This document shows positions 8,755 through 16,780 of a stretch of DNA of 50,154 nt, in pieces. The position numbers and the translations under genes were made by a program. The stretch comes from Streptomyces adelaidensis. GTDB taxonomy: Bacteria; Actinomycetota; Actinomycetes; Streptomycetales; Streptomycetaceae. Where the stretch lies: the NCBI RefSeq assembly GCF_016598475.1, contig NZ_JAEMUX010000065.1, positions 1 through 50,154 of the forward strand, read 5' to 3'. How positions within the stretch are numbered: position 1 is the stretch's first letter; each line of letters opens with the position of its first letter. The notes under the pieces were generated by a model. It was not told the DNA's origin and did not search any database. It worked only from the letters and a program-made list of their open reading frames with translations.

Positions 8755-9558
8755 CTACCAGATCGCCTCGACCCACTCCGGGTGGTCGATGAACGGGTTC
8801 CGGTTGCCCTGGTAGGTGTCGTAGATGACCTCGTTGCGGTTCTCCTCGAAGGAGTCCGGCGGGTCCTCGTCGTTCCAGGTCTTCAGGACGGAGAGGCGGC
8901 CGTGGAACCGGGTGCCGCCGTTGGTGACGAGGTCGTTGGGCTCCAGGTCGGGCCAGCCGTCGTCGCCCTCGTAACGGACGGCCATGTACAGGATCATGCG
9001 GGCCACATCGCCCTTGACCGCGTCACGCGGCTCGAAGGAGTTCGAGTCGACGAGGCTGCCACCGCTGTTGGTGAAGGTGCTGCCGCCGTTGTCGAAGTCC
9101 AGGTTGCCGCGCCTGGCGTTGACCGTCACGTCCTCGGGGCGGAGGTGGTGCAGGTCGGTGCCCGGGCCGGCCGAGGTGCCGAAGTCGCCGTGGGACTGCG
9201 CCCACACGTGCTCGCGGTTCCAGTTGCCGGAGTTGCCGCCGTTGAGGGTCTTGCTGCGCGAGATACCGCTGTACAGCAGCTTCACGTTGCTGCTGTTGTT
9301 CGGGTCCTGGTCGGTGACCTTCAGCGCGTTCCAGACCGCCGAGTACGAGAGCGTCGTCTGGTCGCTGATGATCGTGTGCAGCGAGGACTTCAGGGCCGTA
9401 CCGGTCTTGCCGATGGCGTTCGCGTAGTACGTGTCGTCGTATGCGGTCGTCGTCGCCGAGGCGGGGCCGGCGGTGGCCGTCGGCAGGACGAGACCGACGA
9501 GCACGGCGGACGCCGCGAGAGCGACGGTCTTCCAACTGCGTATCCGCGCAGCGGGCAT
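8755..9558 (-). CDS. Secreted endonuclease I-family nuclease (EndA/NucM type)
   Basis: Extracellular non-specific DNase/RNase of 267 residues. A signal peptide (1-36, ending GPASA) precedes the mature domain. The beta-beta-alpha-metal active site is visible: NREHVWAQSHGD (114-125) with the catalytic His 117, then TDLHHLRPEDVTVNARRGN (134-152), which supplies the metal-binding and Arg residues. This is the Endonuclease_1 family pattern, and the length agrees with it. The start is the ATG at 9558 followed by a basic n-region. Roles in nutrient scavenging or mycelial DNA turnover are inferred from the family. It is apparently a single-gene transcript. Confidence 0.93.
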   Translation of the reverse strand: MPAARIRSWKTVALAASAVLVGLVLPTATAGPASATTTAYDDTYYANAIGKTGTALKSSLHTIISDQTTLSYSAVWNALKVTDQDPNNSSNVKLLYSGISRSKTLNGGNSGNWNREHVWAQSHGDFGTSAGPGTDLHHLRPEDVTVNARRGNLDFDNGGSTFTNSGGSLVDSNSFEPRDAVKGDVARMILYMAVRYEGDDGWPDLEPNDLVTNGGTRFHGRLSVLKTWNDEDPPDSFEENRNEVIYDTYQGNRNPFIDHPEWVEAIW

Positions 9559-9830
9559 GTGGGGTGTCCCTTCCCAGAGGGCCGCGCGGAGCGAGGAGTT
9601 GCTTGGGGGAGCCTCGGTCTACGCGGGTTGACTGTGTCGGTAACCGAGAGATTGGCATGGACCGGTCAGTTCGTGTGTTACGGCGGGAAGGCGATTCGGT
9701 GACGTTGTCGCTAACGGGGCAACCCCTGTGCCTCGACTCCCCTCTGCCTGCCCCGACCAGAGGGAAGACCCCAATTGACGTGGGAATCAGGGCGTGCTGG
9801 GGATGTCTTGCGAGGAGAACCGGACAGACC

Positions 9831-9865
9831 CGTGGCCCACCACGATCGCGCTGTGGTGGGCCACG
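9831..9865 (-). terminator. Very strong stem-loop terminator in a 370-bp gene-free gap
   Basis: A 13-bp perfect stem CGTGGCCCACCAC/GTGGTGGGCCACG with a 9-base loop lies 64 bases past the stop of the I36-like gene at 9929. The rest of the gap 9559-9928 shows no coding signal; it should also hold the endonuclease promoter. Confidence 0.8.
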
Positions 9866-9928
9866 GGAGTGACGTGCGGTGCGGCTCCCGCTGGGCCGGA
9901 TCGGCCGGCTGTCAGGAGCCCGGGGGCG

Positions 9929-10387
9929 TCAGGAGTCCAGGAACTTCGCGCAGGAGCCCTCGGCCAGCCAGCGGTGGGAGCTGATCCCGTTGTCCACGTC
10001 GTAGCCGCTGGTGAACGAGAAGCCGTTGAGGCTGCTCATGTACAGCTCGGACTTCTTGATGCAGGTGTATCCGCCCGCCCAGTCGTCGCCCGTCCCGTTG
10101 AAGACCTGGACGGCGAGGCCGGAGGACCCCCGGTGGAGGATCGACTCCGCGTTGTTGGTGTCGCCGTCCTGGAACGAGCCCTGGCTGTTGCCCCAGTTGG
10201 AGTCCGAGCCCTCGGCGCTGCCGAGATATCCGCTGCAGTTGTCGCCGGAGTAGGCGTAGAAGTAGCCGAGGCTGGCGCTGTTGTACGCGTTGTCGCAGGC
10301 GGTGGCGGCCTGGGCGCCACTGGTCGGGACGATCACCGCGAGGCCGGCGAGGCCGAGCGTGGCGACTGTTGCGAGGGTCTTGCGCAT
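9929..10387 (-). CDS. Small secreted protein, peptidase inhibitor I36-like
   Basis: Exported protein of 152 residues: basic n-region MRKT, hydrophobic core, and cleavage near GAQAATA. The mature part has four cysteines and a pattern of aromatic and Gly residues (YFYAYSGDNCSGYLG, VQVFNGTGDDWAGGYTCI) like the beta/gamma-crystallin-type I36 inhibitor family of Streptomyces. An inhibitor function is a family-level guess. AAGGAG lies 9 bases before the ATG. Only 43 bases separate it from the upstream lipoprotein gene on the same strand, so the two are probably co-transcribed and ended by the hairpin at 9831-9865. Confidence 0.7.
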   Translation of the reverse strand: MRKTLATVATLGLAGLAVIVPTSGAQAATACDNAYNSASLGYFYAYSGDNCSGYLGSAEGSDSNWGNSQGSFQDGDTNNAESILHRGSSGLAVQVFNGTGDDWAGGYTCIKKSELYMSSLNGFSFTSGYDVDNGISSHRWLAEGSCAKFLDS

Positions 10388-10430
10388 GAGGGATCACTCC
10401 TTGTTCTTCTGGGGTGGGTGGGGTCGAGGC

Positions 10431-11372
10431 CTAACCGGCGATGTCCTTCGCCCGGGCAAGCGCGGCGAGAGCCATACGCCGGTACGTGGTGATGTCCGTG
10501 GCGTATCGGCCGAGCTTCTTGTCGCGGTACTCGGTGTCCAGCGCGCGCGCCGTGTCGGCCAGCGGGGTCCCGGTCGCACAGGTGGCCTCGGCGACCGCCA
10601 GTCCGACCTCGACGGCATAGGACTTCTCGGACGACAACCCCTGGGTGAGCGAGGGGAGTTCGCGGCGGATCGCCGGAGGATCGGCGTAGTCGTGGCCGGC
10701 TCGGCGCATACAGGTGGACCACTGCTCGACCGCGTGCGTGAAGCGCTTGTCCTCGACGAGGTCGGGCACGTACAAGGAGGACAGGTTCGTGGCGGTCTTC
10801 TCCGCCCGGAACCAGGTCTCGAAATCGCCGTAGAGCCCACTCTTGGCCTCGGTCTGGCAGCTGTGACGCGGCGTCTGGACGGTGCCCCCGCCGGGCAGTT
10901 CGGCGCTCAGCATCCCGCTCGACGGGCTGCCTTCGAGCGCCTTGCCGTAGCGGACCCGCTCCTGCCGCGGAAGCTTGTTGGCGTACGTGTTGTTCGGGTC
11001 GTCGCGCTGGATGTTCTGGAGCCGGTCGGTGAGCCGGCTGCCGTAGCCGTGCTTCTTCGCCCATACGGGGTCGGTGAGCACGTAACCACCGCCCTTGAGG
11101 TCGTCGACGGTCAGTACCGTCCACGCCCAGTACTTGAAGCCCTTGCTCTCCATGCACTTCTTCACGAGCCGTGCTTCGGCGCGCTGTACCAGGAGCTGTT
11201 CGGCATCGGTCAGCTCCCGGCCCTGTGCCTTCGGACCGGACGTGGAGTTGCTCTGCCTACCGGCGGTGTCGCTCGCGCTCACCGAGCAGCCGGCCGAGGT
11301 GACGGCGACGAACAGCGACAGCGCACCGGCGCAGGTCACGGCGACGATGTCGGCGGACGCTCGCTTCTTCAT
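10431..11372 (-). CDS. Putative secreted lipoprotein of unknown function
   Basis: A 313-residue exported lipoprotein. MKKRASAD is followed by a hydrophobic stretch and the lipobox VTSAGC, placing the lipidated Cys near residue 29. The mature part has cysteines in KKCMESKGF, SCQTEAK, STCMRRAG and EATCATG, which could form two disulfides. This CMxxKGF plus STCMRRxG arrangement recurs in Streptomyces lipoproteins without assigned function. It heads a probable two-gene transcript with the I36-like secreted protein. Its upstream region is a run of GTGCCT-like hexamers. Confidence 0.75.
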   Translation of the reverse strand: MKKRASADIVAVTCAGALSLFVAVTSAGCSVSASDTAGRQSNSTSGPKAQGRELTDAEQLLVQRAEARLVKKCMESKGFKYWAWTVLTVDDLKGGGYVLTDPVWAKKHGYGSRLTDRLQNIQRDDPNNTYANKLPRQERVRYGKALEGSPSSGMLSAELPGGGTVQTPRHSCQTEAKSGLYGDFETWFRAEKTATNLSSLYVPDLVEDKRFTHAVEQWSTCMRRAGHDYADPPAIRRELPSLTQGLSSEKSYAVEVGLAVAEATCATGTPLADTARALDTEYRDKKLGRYATDITTYRRMALAALARAKDIAG

Positions 11373-11387
11373 GCCGGTTCCCCCCTG

Positions 11388-11459
11388 GTGCCTGTGCCTG
11401 TGCTCGTGCCTGTGCCCGCGTTCGTGTCTGTGCCTGTGCCTGTGTCTGGTGCCCGTGCA
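11388..11459. repeat. Degenerate GTGCCT hexamer tract in the 415-bp gap before the kinase
   Basis: The sequence reads as repeated GTGCCT, GTGCTC, GTGTCT and similar hexamers over about 70 bases, immediately upstream of the lipoprotein start (11372). The gap 11373-11787 has no convincing gene and must hold the divergent promoters of the lipoprotein and the kinase. Confidence 0.65.
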
Positions 11460-11787
11460 GCCGTGTCGGTCGGGTCGGTCGGTCCCACCGTGGCGGTGCG
11501 TGCGGCATACGATTCCCTGCGGTGCGGGCTCGGGCCATGCCTTTGCGGCTCAGCGCAAAAGTGCAGGTCAGTGTGGGGATGCCATTGCTCGGCGCGGTGC
11601 TTCGGCCGACACGGGTGCGGCCCGCGCGACGTGTGGTGGCAGAAGGGCGAGTGCGACGAATCCGAAGGCGGCGAACCCGTCAAAATCAGGACCACCCGTC
11701 CCGTGAGCTGCCACACTGTCCGGGCCGTGACCGTGACGGAGGTGCGGTGGAGGGGGTTCGGGTGCGCGTGTTGCAGGGGACGAAGCG

Positions 11788-13446
11788 ATGAAGCCGCTGC
11801 GGGCGGGGGATCCGCTGATGCTGGGGCAGTTCCGGCTGGTGGGCCGGCTGGGGTCCGGCGGAATGGGCCGGGTGTTCCTGGCCCGGGCCCCGGACGGGCG
11901 GGCCGTCGCCGTGAAACTGATCCATCCGCATCTGGCGGAGGAGCCGGAGTTCCGTCTTCGCTTCCGCCGCGAGGTCGCCGCCGTGCGACGGGTCGCGGGC
12001 GCCGGGACGGCGCGGGTGCTGGACTCCGACACCGAGGGCGAAACCCCTTGGTTCGCGACCGAGTTCGTGCCCGGTCCGGCCCTGCACCGCGTCGTGGACG
12101 AATGGCACGGCCCCCTGCCGCCGGACTCGGTGTGGCACCTGGCCCGCGGCCTCGCCGCCGGCCTGTCGGCCATCCACGGCCTCGGCGTACTGCACCGGGA
12201 CCTCAAGCCCTCCAACGTACTCATCACCCTGGACGGCCCCACGGTCATCGACTTCGGCATCGCGCGGGCCGTCGATTCCAGCGTGGCCACCCGCACGGGC
12301 GCGGTCATCGGATCGCCTGGTTTCATGTCGCCCGAGCAGGTGCGCGGGGAACGCGTCGGGGAGAAGAGCGATGTCTTCGGCCTCGGTGCCGTGCTGGCCT
12401 ATGCCGCCACCGGCCGCAGTCCGTTCGAGTCGACCGGCGAGGATGCCCCGCACGCGGTGCTGATGCGTGTGCTCAGCGAACCGCCCCGCCTGGACGGTCT
12501 CGACGGCCCTCTCCACGACCTCGTCGAGCGCTGCCTGGCCCGCGACCCCGCCGACCGGCCCGCCGCGCGGGAGATCGAGGCCGAGGCGACCCGCGTCGTG
12601 GGCCCCGGCACCCCGGACGTCTGGCTGCCGCCGGCGGTCACCGCCCGGCTGGGACAGGAAGCGGCCAGGCTGCTCACCCTCGAAGGGCCGGTGCCGACCC
12701 AGGTGGACGGCGGCCCGGGCCTGCACCACGCGCCCACCGCCACCGCTTGGCCCACCCCTGTTCCCGCCGGCGGCGGAACCCCCGGACACCCCGCCGCCAC
12801 GTTCCCGCGGTCGGCCGGGTCGACGACAGCCGTGCCGGACCGCCGTCCGGCGGGCAGGGCGCCGCTGCTGGCCGCGCTCGGCACCGCCCTCGCCGCGGTC
12901 CTGGCCATCACCCTTGTCCTGGCCCTGCGCGACGGCGACGGGGGCGAGAACGATGCGGCTGCCGTCCCGCAACGGTCGGCCACGGTGTCCGACGCCGACG
13001 ACCGCCCGCCCACGCCGGACACCTCGACCACACCGCCCTCGACGAAAGCGTCCCCGACGAAACCGTCCCCGACGAAAGCGTCCCCGACCGCGCCCGAGCA
13101 GTTCGACTTCGACGGCACTTGGCAAGGCACGGTGAACCAGGGTGAGGGGGCCAGCGTCTACGACGTCCGGATCCGCTACACCGGAGGGAAGACCGGCGAA
13201 CGGGTCGCCGAGGTGGAGTACCCGAAGCTCTCCTGTGGCGGGTACTGGACCCTGCGCCACCGCACGGACTCCCGCGTGGACGTCATGGAACACATCACCT
13301 ACGGCACCGGGGGCTGTCTCGACGAGGTGGAGATCTCCCTGACCGGCCTGGACACCGACACCGCCCGCTACTCCTTCGACACCTCGGGAGAGGGCCTGTT
13401 CGGCTCCTCCGACCTCGTGGGCGAGGGCGAGTTGACGCGCGAGTAG
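11788..13446 (+). CDS. Membrane-anchored Ser/Thr protein kinase (PknB type) with a novel extracytoplasmic domain
   Basis: A 552-residue kinase. The N-terminal Hanks-type domain (about 14-270) has a Gly-rich loop LGSGGMGRVF, ATP-binding Lys 43 (AVAVKL), HRDLKPSN with catalytic Asp 138, DFG at 155-157 and the SPEQ variant of the APE motif. After a Pro-rich linker there is one transmembrane helix (about 359-380), then a Thr/Pro/Lys repeat stalk (TKASPTKPSPTKASPT) and a C-terminal outer domain of about 115 residues starting FDGTWQGTV, with two Cys. The outer part is not a PASTA domain; it looks like a small beta-rich sensor. The start is the ATG followed by MKPLRAGDPLMLGQFRLVGRL, a typical kinase N-terminus. 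Its last 79 bases overlap the convergent regulator gene. Confidence 0.92.
   Translation: MKPLRAGDPLMLGQFRLVGRLGSGGMGRVFLARAPDGRAVAVKLIHPHLAEEPEFRLRFRREVAAVRRVAGAGTARVLDSDTEGETPWFATEFVPGPALHRVVDEWHGPLPPDSVWHLARGLAAGLSAIHGLGVLHRDLKPSNVLITLDGPTVIDFGIARAVDSSVATRTGAVIGSPGFMSPEQVRGERVGEKSDVFGLGAVLAYAATGRSPFESTGEDAPHAVLMRVLSEPPRLDGLDGPLHDLVERCLARDPADRPAAREIEAEATRVVGPGTPDVWLPPAVTARLGQEAARLLTLEGPVPTQVDGGPGLHHAPTATAWPTPVPAGGGTPGHPAATFPRSAGSTTAVPDRRPAGRAPLLAALGTALAAVLAITLVLALRDGDGGENDAAAVPQRSATVSDADDRPPTPDTSTTPPSTKASPTKPSPTKASPTAPEQFDFDGTWQGTVNQGEGASVYDVRIRYTGGKTGERVAEVEYPKLSCGGYWTLRHRTDSRVDVMEHITYGTGGCLDEVEISLTGLDTDTARYSFDTSGEGLFGSSDLVGEGELTRE
13041..13085 (+). repeat. 15-bp tandem repeats coding the kinase stalk
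   Basis: Three copies of a 15-bp unit like GACGAAAGCGTCCCC (13041, 13056, 13071) encode the TKASP/TKPSP repeat outside the membrane. Length changes by whole units would keep frame and alter stalk length. Confidence 0.85.
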
Positions 13447-14468
13447 GACGAGGGGGGCGCGGGGGCGGACGCCGCGCCGGTCGCGGCGCGCAGGACGGAC
13501 GCGCCGAGCGGGGTGAGGGTGTGCAGTACGGCCGCGCCGTGCCGGATGGTGGTGATCAGGCCGGAGTCGCGCAGCACGGTGGCGTGTCTGCTGGCGGACG
13601 ACGCGGACACGTGGGCGGCGCGGGCGATCTCGCCGGTCGTGGCCCCGTTGGCGGTGGCGCGGAAGGCGGCGGCGCGGGCCCGCCCCAGCAGTTCGGTCAG
13701 CGACCGGTCGGCGAGGGCGCCGCCCAACGGCGCGTCCGGCGGCGGCTGTTCGTGGAGAAGCGGGTAGTACAGGACGGGCGACAGCTCGGGGTCGGCGAGG
13801 CTGACCGGGGCGTCCCAGCAGAAGTAGGAGGGGACGAGGGTGATTCCCCGTCCGTTGAGGTGCAGGTCGCGTTCCTGCGCGGGGTAGCGGACGTGCAGTA
13901 CGGGCCGCCGCCACTGCATGGTGGGGCCGAGCCCGGCGAGCATGCCCTCGATGCCGCCGTCCATGAGCCCGCGACATCGCGCTGTGCGCTCCGCCTCGAT
14001 CCTGGCCGTCATCCGGTCCTCGTACGGGGCGACGACGGCACCGTAGTAGGCGCGTAACGCCTGTACCAGCGCCGCCCGTTCGGGCGACTCCACGAGCCGA
14101 CGTGCCCAGGAGGGTGCTCCGACGGCCTGGTCGAGCAGCTCGATCTCCTCGCCGACACGGCGGGGCGCAGTGGTGAGGAGTTCGTCGAGGCCTCCCTTCA
14201 GGTCGCCCAGGGTCTGCGGGGGAGTCAGGAAGTCGGGGAAGTAGGCGGCTCTCGGGTACAGCGGCAGCAGCGTGGTGCGCAGCGCCCGTTCCAACTTCTG
14301 CTCGCGCATCGCGATCCGGGCCCCGCGGTACCACTCGGCGTAGGCCCAGCGGCCCCTCCGTGACTGCAGGCGGTGCAGGCTCGCGGCGAGTTCCCACAGC
14401 GGATCCATGCGCGTCGCCACGCGTGTCCTCGCGAGGTCTATTTCGGTGAAATGTATCCGGAGCGCCAC
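13368..14468 (-). CDS. ArsR-like winged-helix transcriptional regulator (DUF5937-type)
   Basis: A 366-residue soluble protein. The N-terminal 260 residues (MALRIHFTEIDLARTRVA onward) match the long domain found fused to ArsR-like helix-turn-helix regions in actinomycetes. The C-terminal part has TTGEIARAAHVSASSASRHATVLRDSGLI, a clear winged-helix recognition segment (about 270-300), followed by a wing. It diverges from the snapalysin gene and may control it; this differs from classical snpA loci, where a LysR regulator diverges. Its 3' end overlaps the kinase gene tail to tail by 79 bp. Confidence 0.85.
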   Translation of the reverse strand: MALRIHFTEIDLARTRVATRMDPLWELAASLHRLQSRRGRWAYAEWYRGARIAMREQKLERALRTTLLPLYPRAAYFPDFLTPPQTLGDLKGGLDELLTTAPRRVGEEIELLDQAVGAPSWARRLVESPERAALVQALRAYYGAVVAPYEDRMTARIEAERTARCRGLMDGGIEGMLAGLGPTMQWRRPVLHVRYPAQERDLHLNGRGITLVPSYFCWDAPVSLADPELSPVLYYPLLHEQPPPDAPLGGALADRSLTELLGRARAAAFRATANGATTGEIARAAHVSASSASRHATVLRDSGLITTIRHGAAVLHTLTPLGASVLRAATGAASAPAPPSSYSRVNSPSPTRSEEPNRPSPEVSKE

Positions 14469-14711
14469 GTTCTCCCCTGCTGAGCTGGCCTTTCGCGGTC
14501 AGTGCAACAGACTGGCCGATCTTGAGGGTTGAAGCAATCACGGGATATTCACATGGAGTGCGCTTGTCCCACACAGTGTGGTGCGCCGTAGGTGTGCGCT
14601 GGGGGCTGGTGTCGATTGACGGATTGAGGCCCTCGGGGGTGGGCAGTGAGCTGAGGGGCGCGTGGCATGAGCACGCCATGAGCCCACCTCACCCCCCACA
14701 GGAGGTCGCCC

Positions 14712-15317
14712 ATGTACTCCCAGCACTCCCGGTACTCCCGCACGTTCGTCCATGGCTTCACCGCCGCCCTCACGGTGGCGGCGCTCAGCCTGGTCGGCGG
14801 CCAGGCCTACGCTGCCGCGCCGGACCCGGGTGAGCGACAGCAGCCGCTCGCCGCCCGCGTCGTCACCTACGACGCCGGTGCGTCGGCGGAGTTCAAGGCC
14901 GCTGTCGATCGGGGCGCGGCGATCTGGAACGAGAGCGTGGACGCCTTGGAACTGCGACCGGTGGCCGCCGGGCAGCGCGCCAACATCCGGATCGTGGCCG
15001 ACAACGGCTGGCCCCGGGCCCTGACCACCTCTCTCGGCAACGGCACGGTCTACATGGGACGCCAGGCCGTCGACGAGGGCTACAACACGATCCGTATCGC
15101 GTCGCACGAACTCGGCCACATCCTCGGCCTGCCGGACCGCAAGCCCGGCCCCTGCACCAGCCTGATGTCGGGCTCCAGCGCGGGCGTCTCCTGCACGAAC
15201 CCCAACCCGAACGCGGCCGAGAAGTCGGAGGTCGAGGGCAACTTCGGCGCCATCACCGGACTGGTCGGTACGGCGCCGGGCGCGCGGGTCGCGCGTGGCG
15301 TGGTGATCGTGGACTGA
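14712..15317 (+). CDS. snpA: Snapalysin (small neutral metalloprotease, M7)
   Basis: Secreted zinc protease of 201 residues. The signal peptide (1-35) ends GQAYAAA. The active site is SHELGHILGLPDRK, i.e. HExxHxxGxxD with H132, E133, H136 and the third zinc ligand Asp 142, which is the hallmark of snapalysins. Cys 148 and Cys 161 would form the family disulfide. A classic AGGAGGT ribosome binding site at 14700-14706 lies 5 bases before the ATG. The ArsR-like gene diverges 243 bases upstream. It is a single gene ended by the stem-loop at 15326-15357. Confidence 0.93.
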   Translation: MYSQHSRYSRTFVHGFTAALTVAALSLVGGQAYAAAPDPGERQQPLAARVVTYDAGASAEFKAAVDRGAAIWNESVDALELRPVAAGQRANIRIVADNGWPRALTTSLGNGTVYMGRQAVDEGYNTIRIASHELGHILGLPDRKPGPCTSLMSGSSAGVSCTNPNPNAAEKSEVEGNFGAITGLVGTAPGARVARGVVIVD

Positions 15318-15325
15318 TGCCGTGT

Positions 15326-15357
15326 CCCGGGGCCCGGCGTCACAGTCGGGCCCCGGG
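15326..15357 (+). terminator. Stem-loop terminator after snpA
   Basis: An 11-bp perfect stem CCCGGGGCCCG/CGGGCCCCGGG with a 10-base loop starts 9 bases past the stop codon. It can also serve the convergent DUF397 gene ending at 15382. Confidence 0.8.
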
Positions 15358-15381
15358 GGGCGTTCGTCTCGGCCGTTCCAC

Positions 15382-15591
15382 TCACCGCGCTTTCACGGCC
15401 GCGACGAACAGGGTCCAGCTGGGCGATGAGATGAGCAGGGCGGGGCCGTGGGGGGTTTTGGAGTCGCGGACGGGGACGCCCGCGGGGTGGCGGTCGATGA
15501 CTTCGAGGCAGCTGTCGGGGTTGCTTGAGCTGTACGAGGACTTGCGCCAGCCGGTGAGGGTGGCGGCGTCGGGGATGGTGTGTTCAGTCAT
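15382..15591 (-). CDS. DUF397 domain protein
   Basis: A 69-residue protein with the DUF397 core: GWRKSSYSSSNPDSCLEV, then VPVRDSKTPHGPALLISSPSWTLFVAAVK. These small proteins are typically encoded next to XRE/Scr1-type regulators in Streptomyces and are thought to work with them, in loci of the whiJ type. The ATG overlaps the end of the upstream regulator gene by 8 bp, indicating translational coupling. Confidence 0.92.
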   Translation of the reverse strand: MTEHTIPDAATLTGWRKSSYSSSNPDSCLEVIDRHPAGVPVRDSKTPHGPALLISSPSWTLFVAAVKAR

Positions 15592-16378
15592 GGTGTCCGT
15601 AGTCCTTTGCTGTGGTCCGCAGCAGGGCGATTGACTCCCTGAGTGACATCGCGTCGCTCAGTGCGAGAGCGTAGAGGTCTTCGAGTCGCTTGACGACAGT
15701 GGGCGTGTCGTGGAGTTTTCCCATGTTCAGGCCCTCGCCGTAGCCCACCGGCGGCTGGTCCTCGAACGTCATGAGCGTCAACATGCCCTGCATGAGCGGG
15801 TGGAGGCCGACTTCGAAGGGCAGTACGTGGACGCGTACCCGACCGTTCTCCGCCAGGCGGGCCAGGTGCATGAGCTGCTCCGCCATCACCTCCGCGCTGC
15901 CCATGGGGCGACGTAGCACCGCCTCGTCCAGCAACGTCCAGACCGCGGGTGTCACTGGATCGTCCAGGAGTCTCGCGCGCTCAAGGCGTGTGCCAACGCG
16001 CCTGTCACATTCTTCTTCACTCACGGGAGGGAAGACCTTGCTCAGAACCGCACGCGCGTACCCCTTCGTCTGAAGAATCCCCGGTACGAACGCACTGGCG
16101 AACTCCCTGATCGTCGCTGCCTGTTGTTCGAGCAGCCGCACTGCCTCGAAGTAGTCCGAGACCACCACGTCGTCCTGCGGCAAGAAGCTGCTCAGCACAT
16201 CCCCCGTGTTCAGGGCCCTGTCCAGCCGCCGTGCGTCCTCCTTCGACGGCACCCGGCGCCCCGCCTCGATGTGCGCGACGTGCGAACGCGTCATGACCGC
16301 CATCTCGGCCAACTGCTGCTGTGTCAGCCCCGCCGCTCCACGTTGTTGCTTGAGCCAATCGCCGTAAATCGTGCCCAT
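15584..16378 (-). CDS. XRE-family helix-turn-helix regulator (DUF5753/Scr1-type)
   Basis: A 264-residue DNA-binding protein. The N-terminal HTH is GLTQQQLAEMAVMTRSHVAHIEAGRR (about 18-43), followed by the long ligand-like C-terminal domain with VPGILQTKGYARAVL and LTLMTFEDQPPVGYGEG typical of the DUF5753/Scr1 group. The ATG at 16378 is preferred to a GTG at 16411 because a TGACA/TGTCA palindrome covers the upstream part. Coupled to DUF397 downstream and divergent from a two-gene unit. Such pairs act in development or antibiotic regulation; the target here is unknown, with autoregulation likely from the palindrome. Confidence 0.92.
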   Translation of the reverse strand: MGTIYGDWLKQQRGAAGLTQQQLAEMAVMTRSHVAHIEAGRRVPSKEDARRLDRALNTGDVLSSFLPQDDVVVSDYFEAVRLLEQQAATIREFASAFVPGILQTKGYARAVLSKVFPPVSEEECDRRVGTRLERARLLDDPVTPAVWTLLDEAVLRRPMGSAEVMAEQLMHLARLAENGRVRVHVLPFEVGLHPLMQGMLTLMTFEDQPPVGYGEGLNMGKLHDTPTVVKRLEDLYALALSDAMSLRESIALLRTTAKDYGHHD

Positions 16379-16393
16379 CGCGCCACTCCCTTG

Positions 16394-16410
16394 TGACAAA
16401 TGCGCTGTCA
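16394..16410. promoter_or_regulatory. Palindromic operator candidate before the XRE gene
   Basis: TGACA and TGTCA arms flank a 7-base centre, ending 16 bases upstream of the XRE start. The position and symmetry suit an autoregulatory site for the dimeric XRE protein. CCAG/CTGG arms follow just outside. Confidence 0.45.
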
Positions 16411-16460
16411 CCAGCTACCCCCTGGCGAGACCAGCCCGGCCTGTCTCACCCTGTGAGTGC

Positions 16461-16529
16461 ATCGCTACACAAAGCAAACCCCCGCGACCGTCGCACCGGT
16501 CCGGGGGCGTGGTCATGAATCGCTACACA
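16461..16529 (+). repeat. 11-bp direct repeat in the divergent promoter region
   Basis: ATCGCTACACA occurs at 16461-16471 and 16519-16529, 58 bases apart, between the XRE gene and the divergent small gene. It could be a regulator site or duplicated promoter element. Confidence 0.5.
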
Positions 16530-16546
16530 GGAACGGATTCGACGAC

Positions 16547-16780
16547 ATGGGCAACCGTATCGCCCGCTTCTTCAAGTCGCGGCGGAAACGCCTGATTTCG
16601 GGCCCGACCGTGCATCATCTCGGGTCCCGCCCGGCGAGGGCGGAGAACGGCACGTTGGCGGTCGCGGCGGCCAACGCGCTGGCGCGGCCGTGGCTCGCCC
16701 CGGGGCACGAGCCCGGATACCGCCTCCAAGAGGCCCGGCGGCACGCGCTGTTCCTGCTGGAGAGGGAGCGGTGGACGTGA
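16547..16780 (+). CDS. Small basic hypothetical protein
   Basis: A 77-residue protein starting MGNRIARFFKSRRKR, strongly basic at the N-terminus, with a short helical C-terminus (LQEARRHALFLLERERW). No family is recognised. It is accepted because its stop overlaps the next gene by GTGA and because both sit divergently from an XRE/DUF397 pair, a conserved Streptomyces arrangement. The ribosome binding site before the ATG is weak, so the start could be elsewhere. Confidence 0.6.
   Translation: MGNRIARFFKSRRKRLISGPTVHHLGSRPARAENGTLAVAAANALARPWLAPGHEPGYRLQEARRHALFLLERERWT

Noticed and set aside
10281..13145. 954-codon plus-strand open frame spanning the lipoprotein gene and the kinase
   Set aside because: Antisense and out-of-frame reading of two real genes; no similarity.
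11686..14679. 997-codon minus-strand open frame across the kinase and regulator genes
   Set aside because: Low-complexity translation opposite well-supported genes on both sides.
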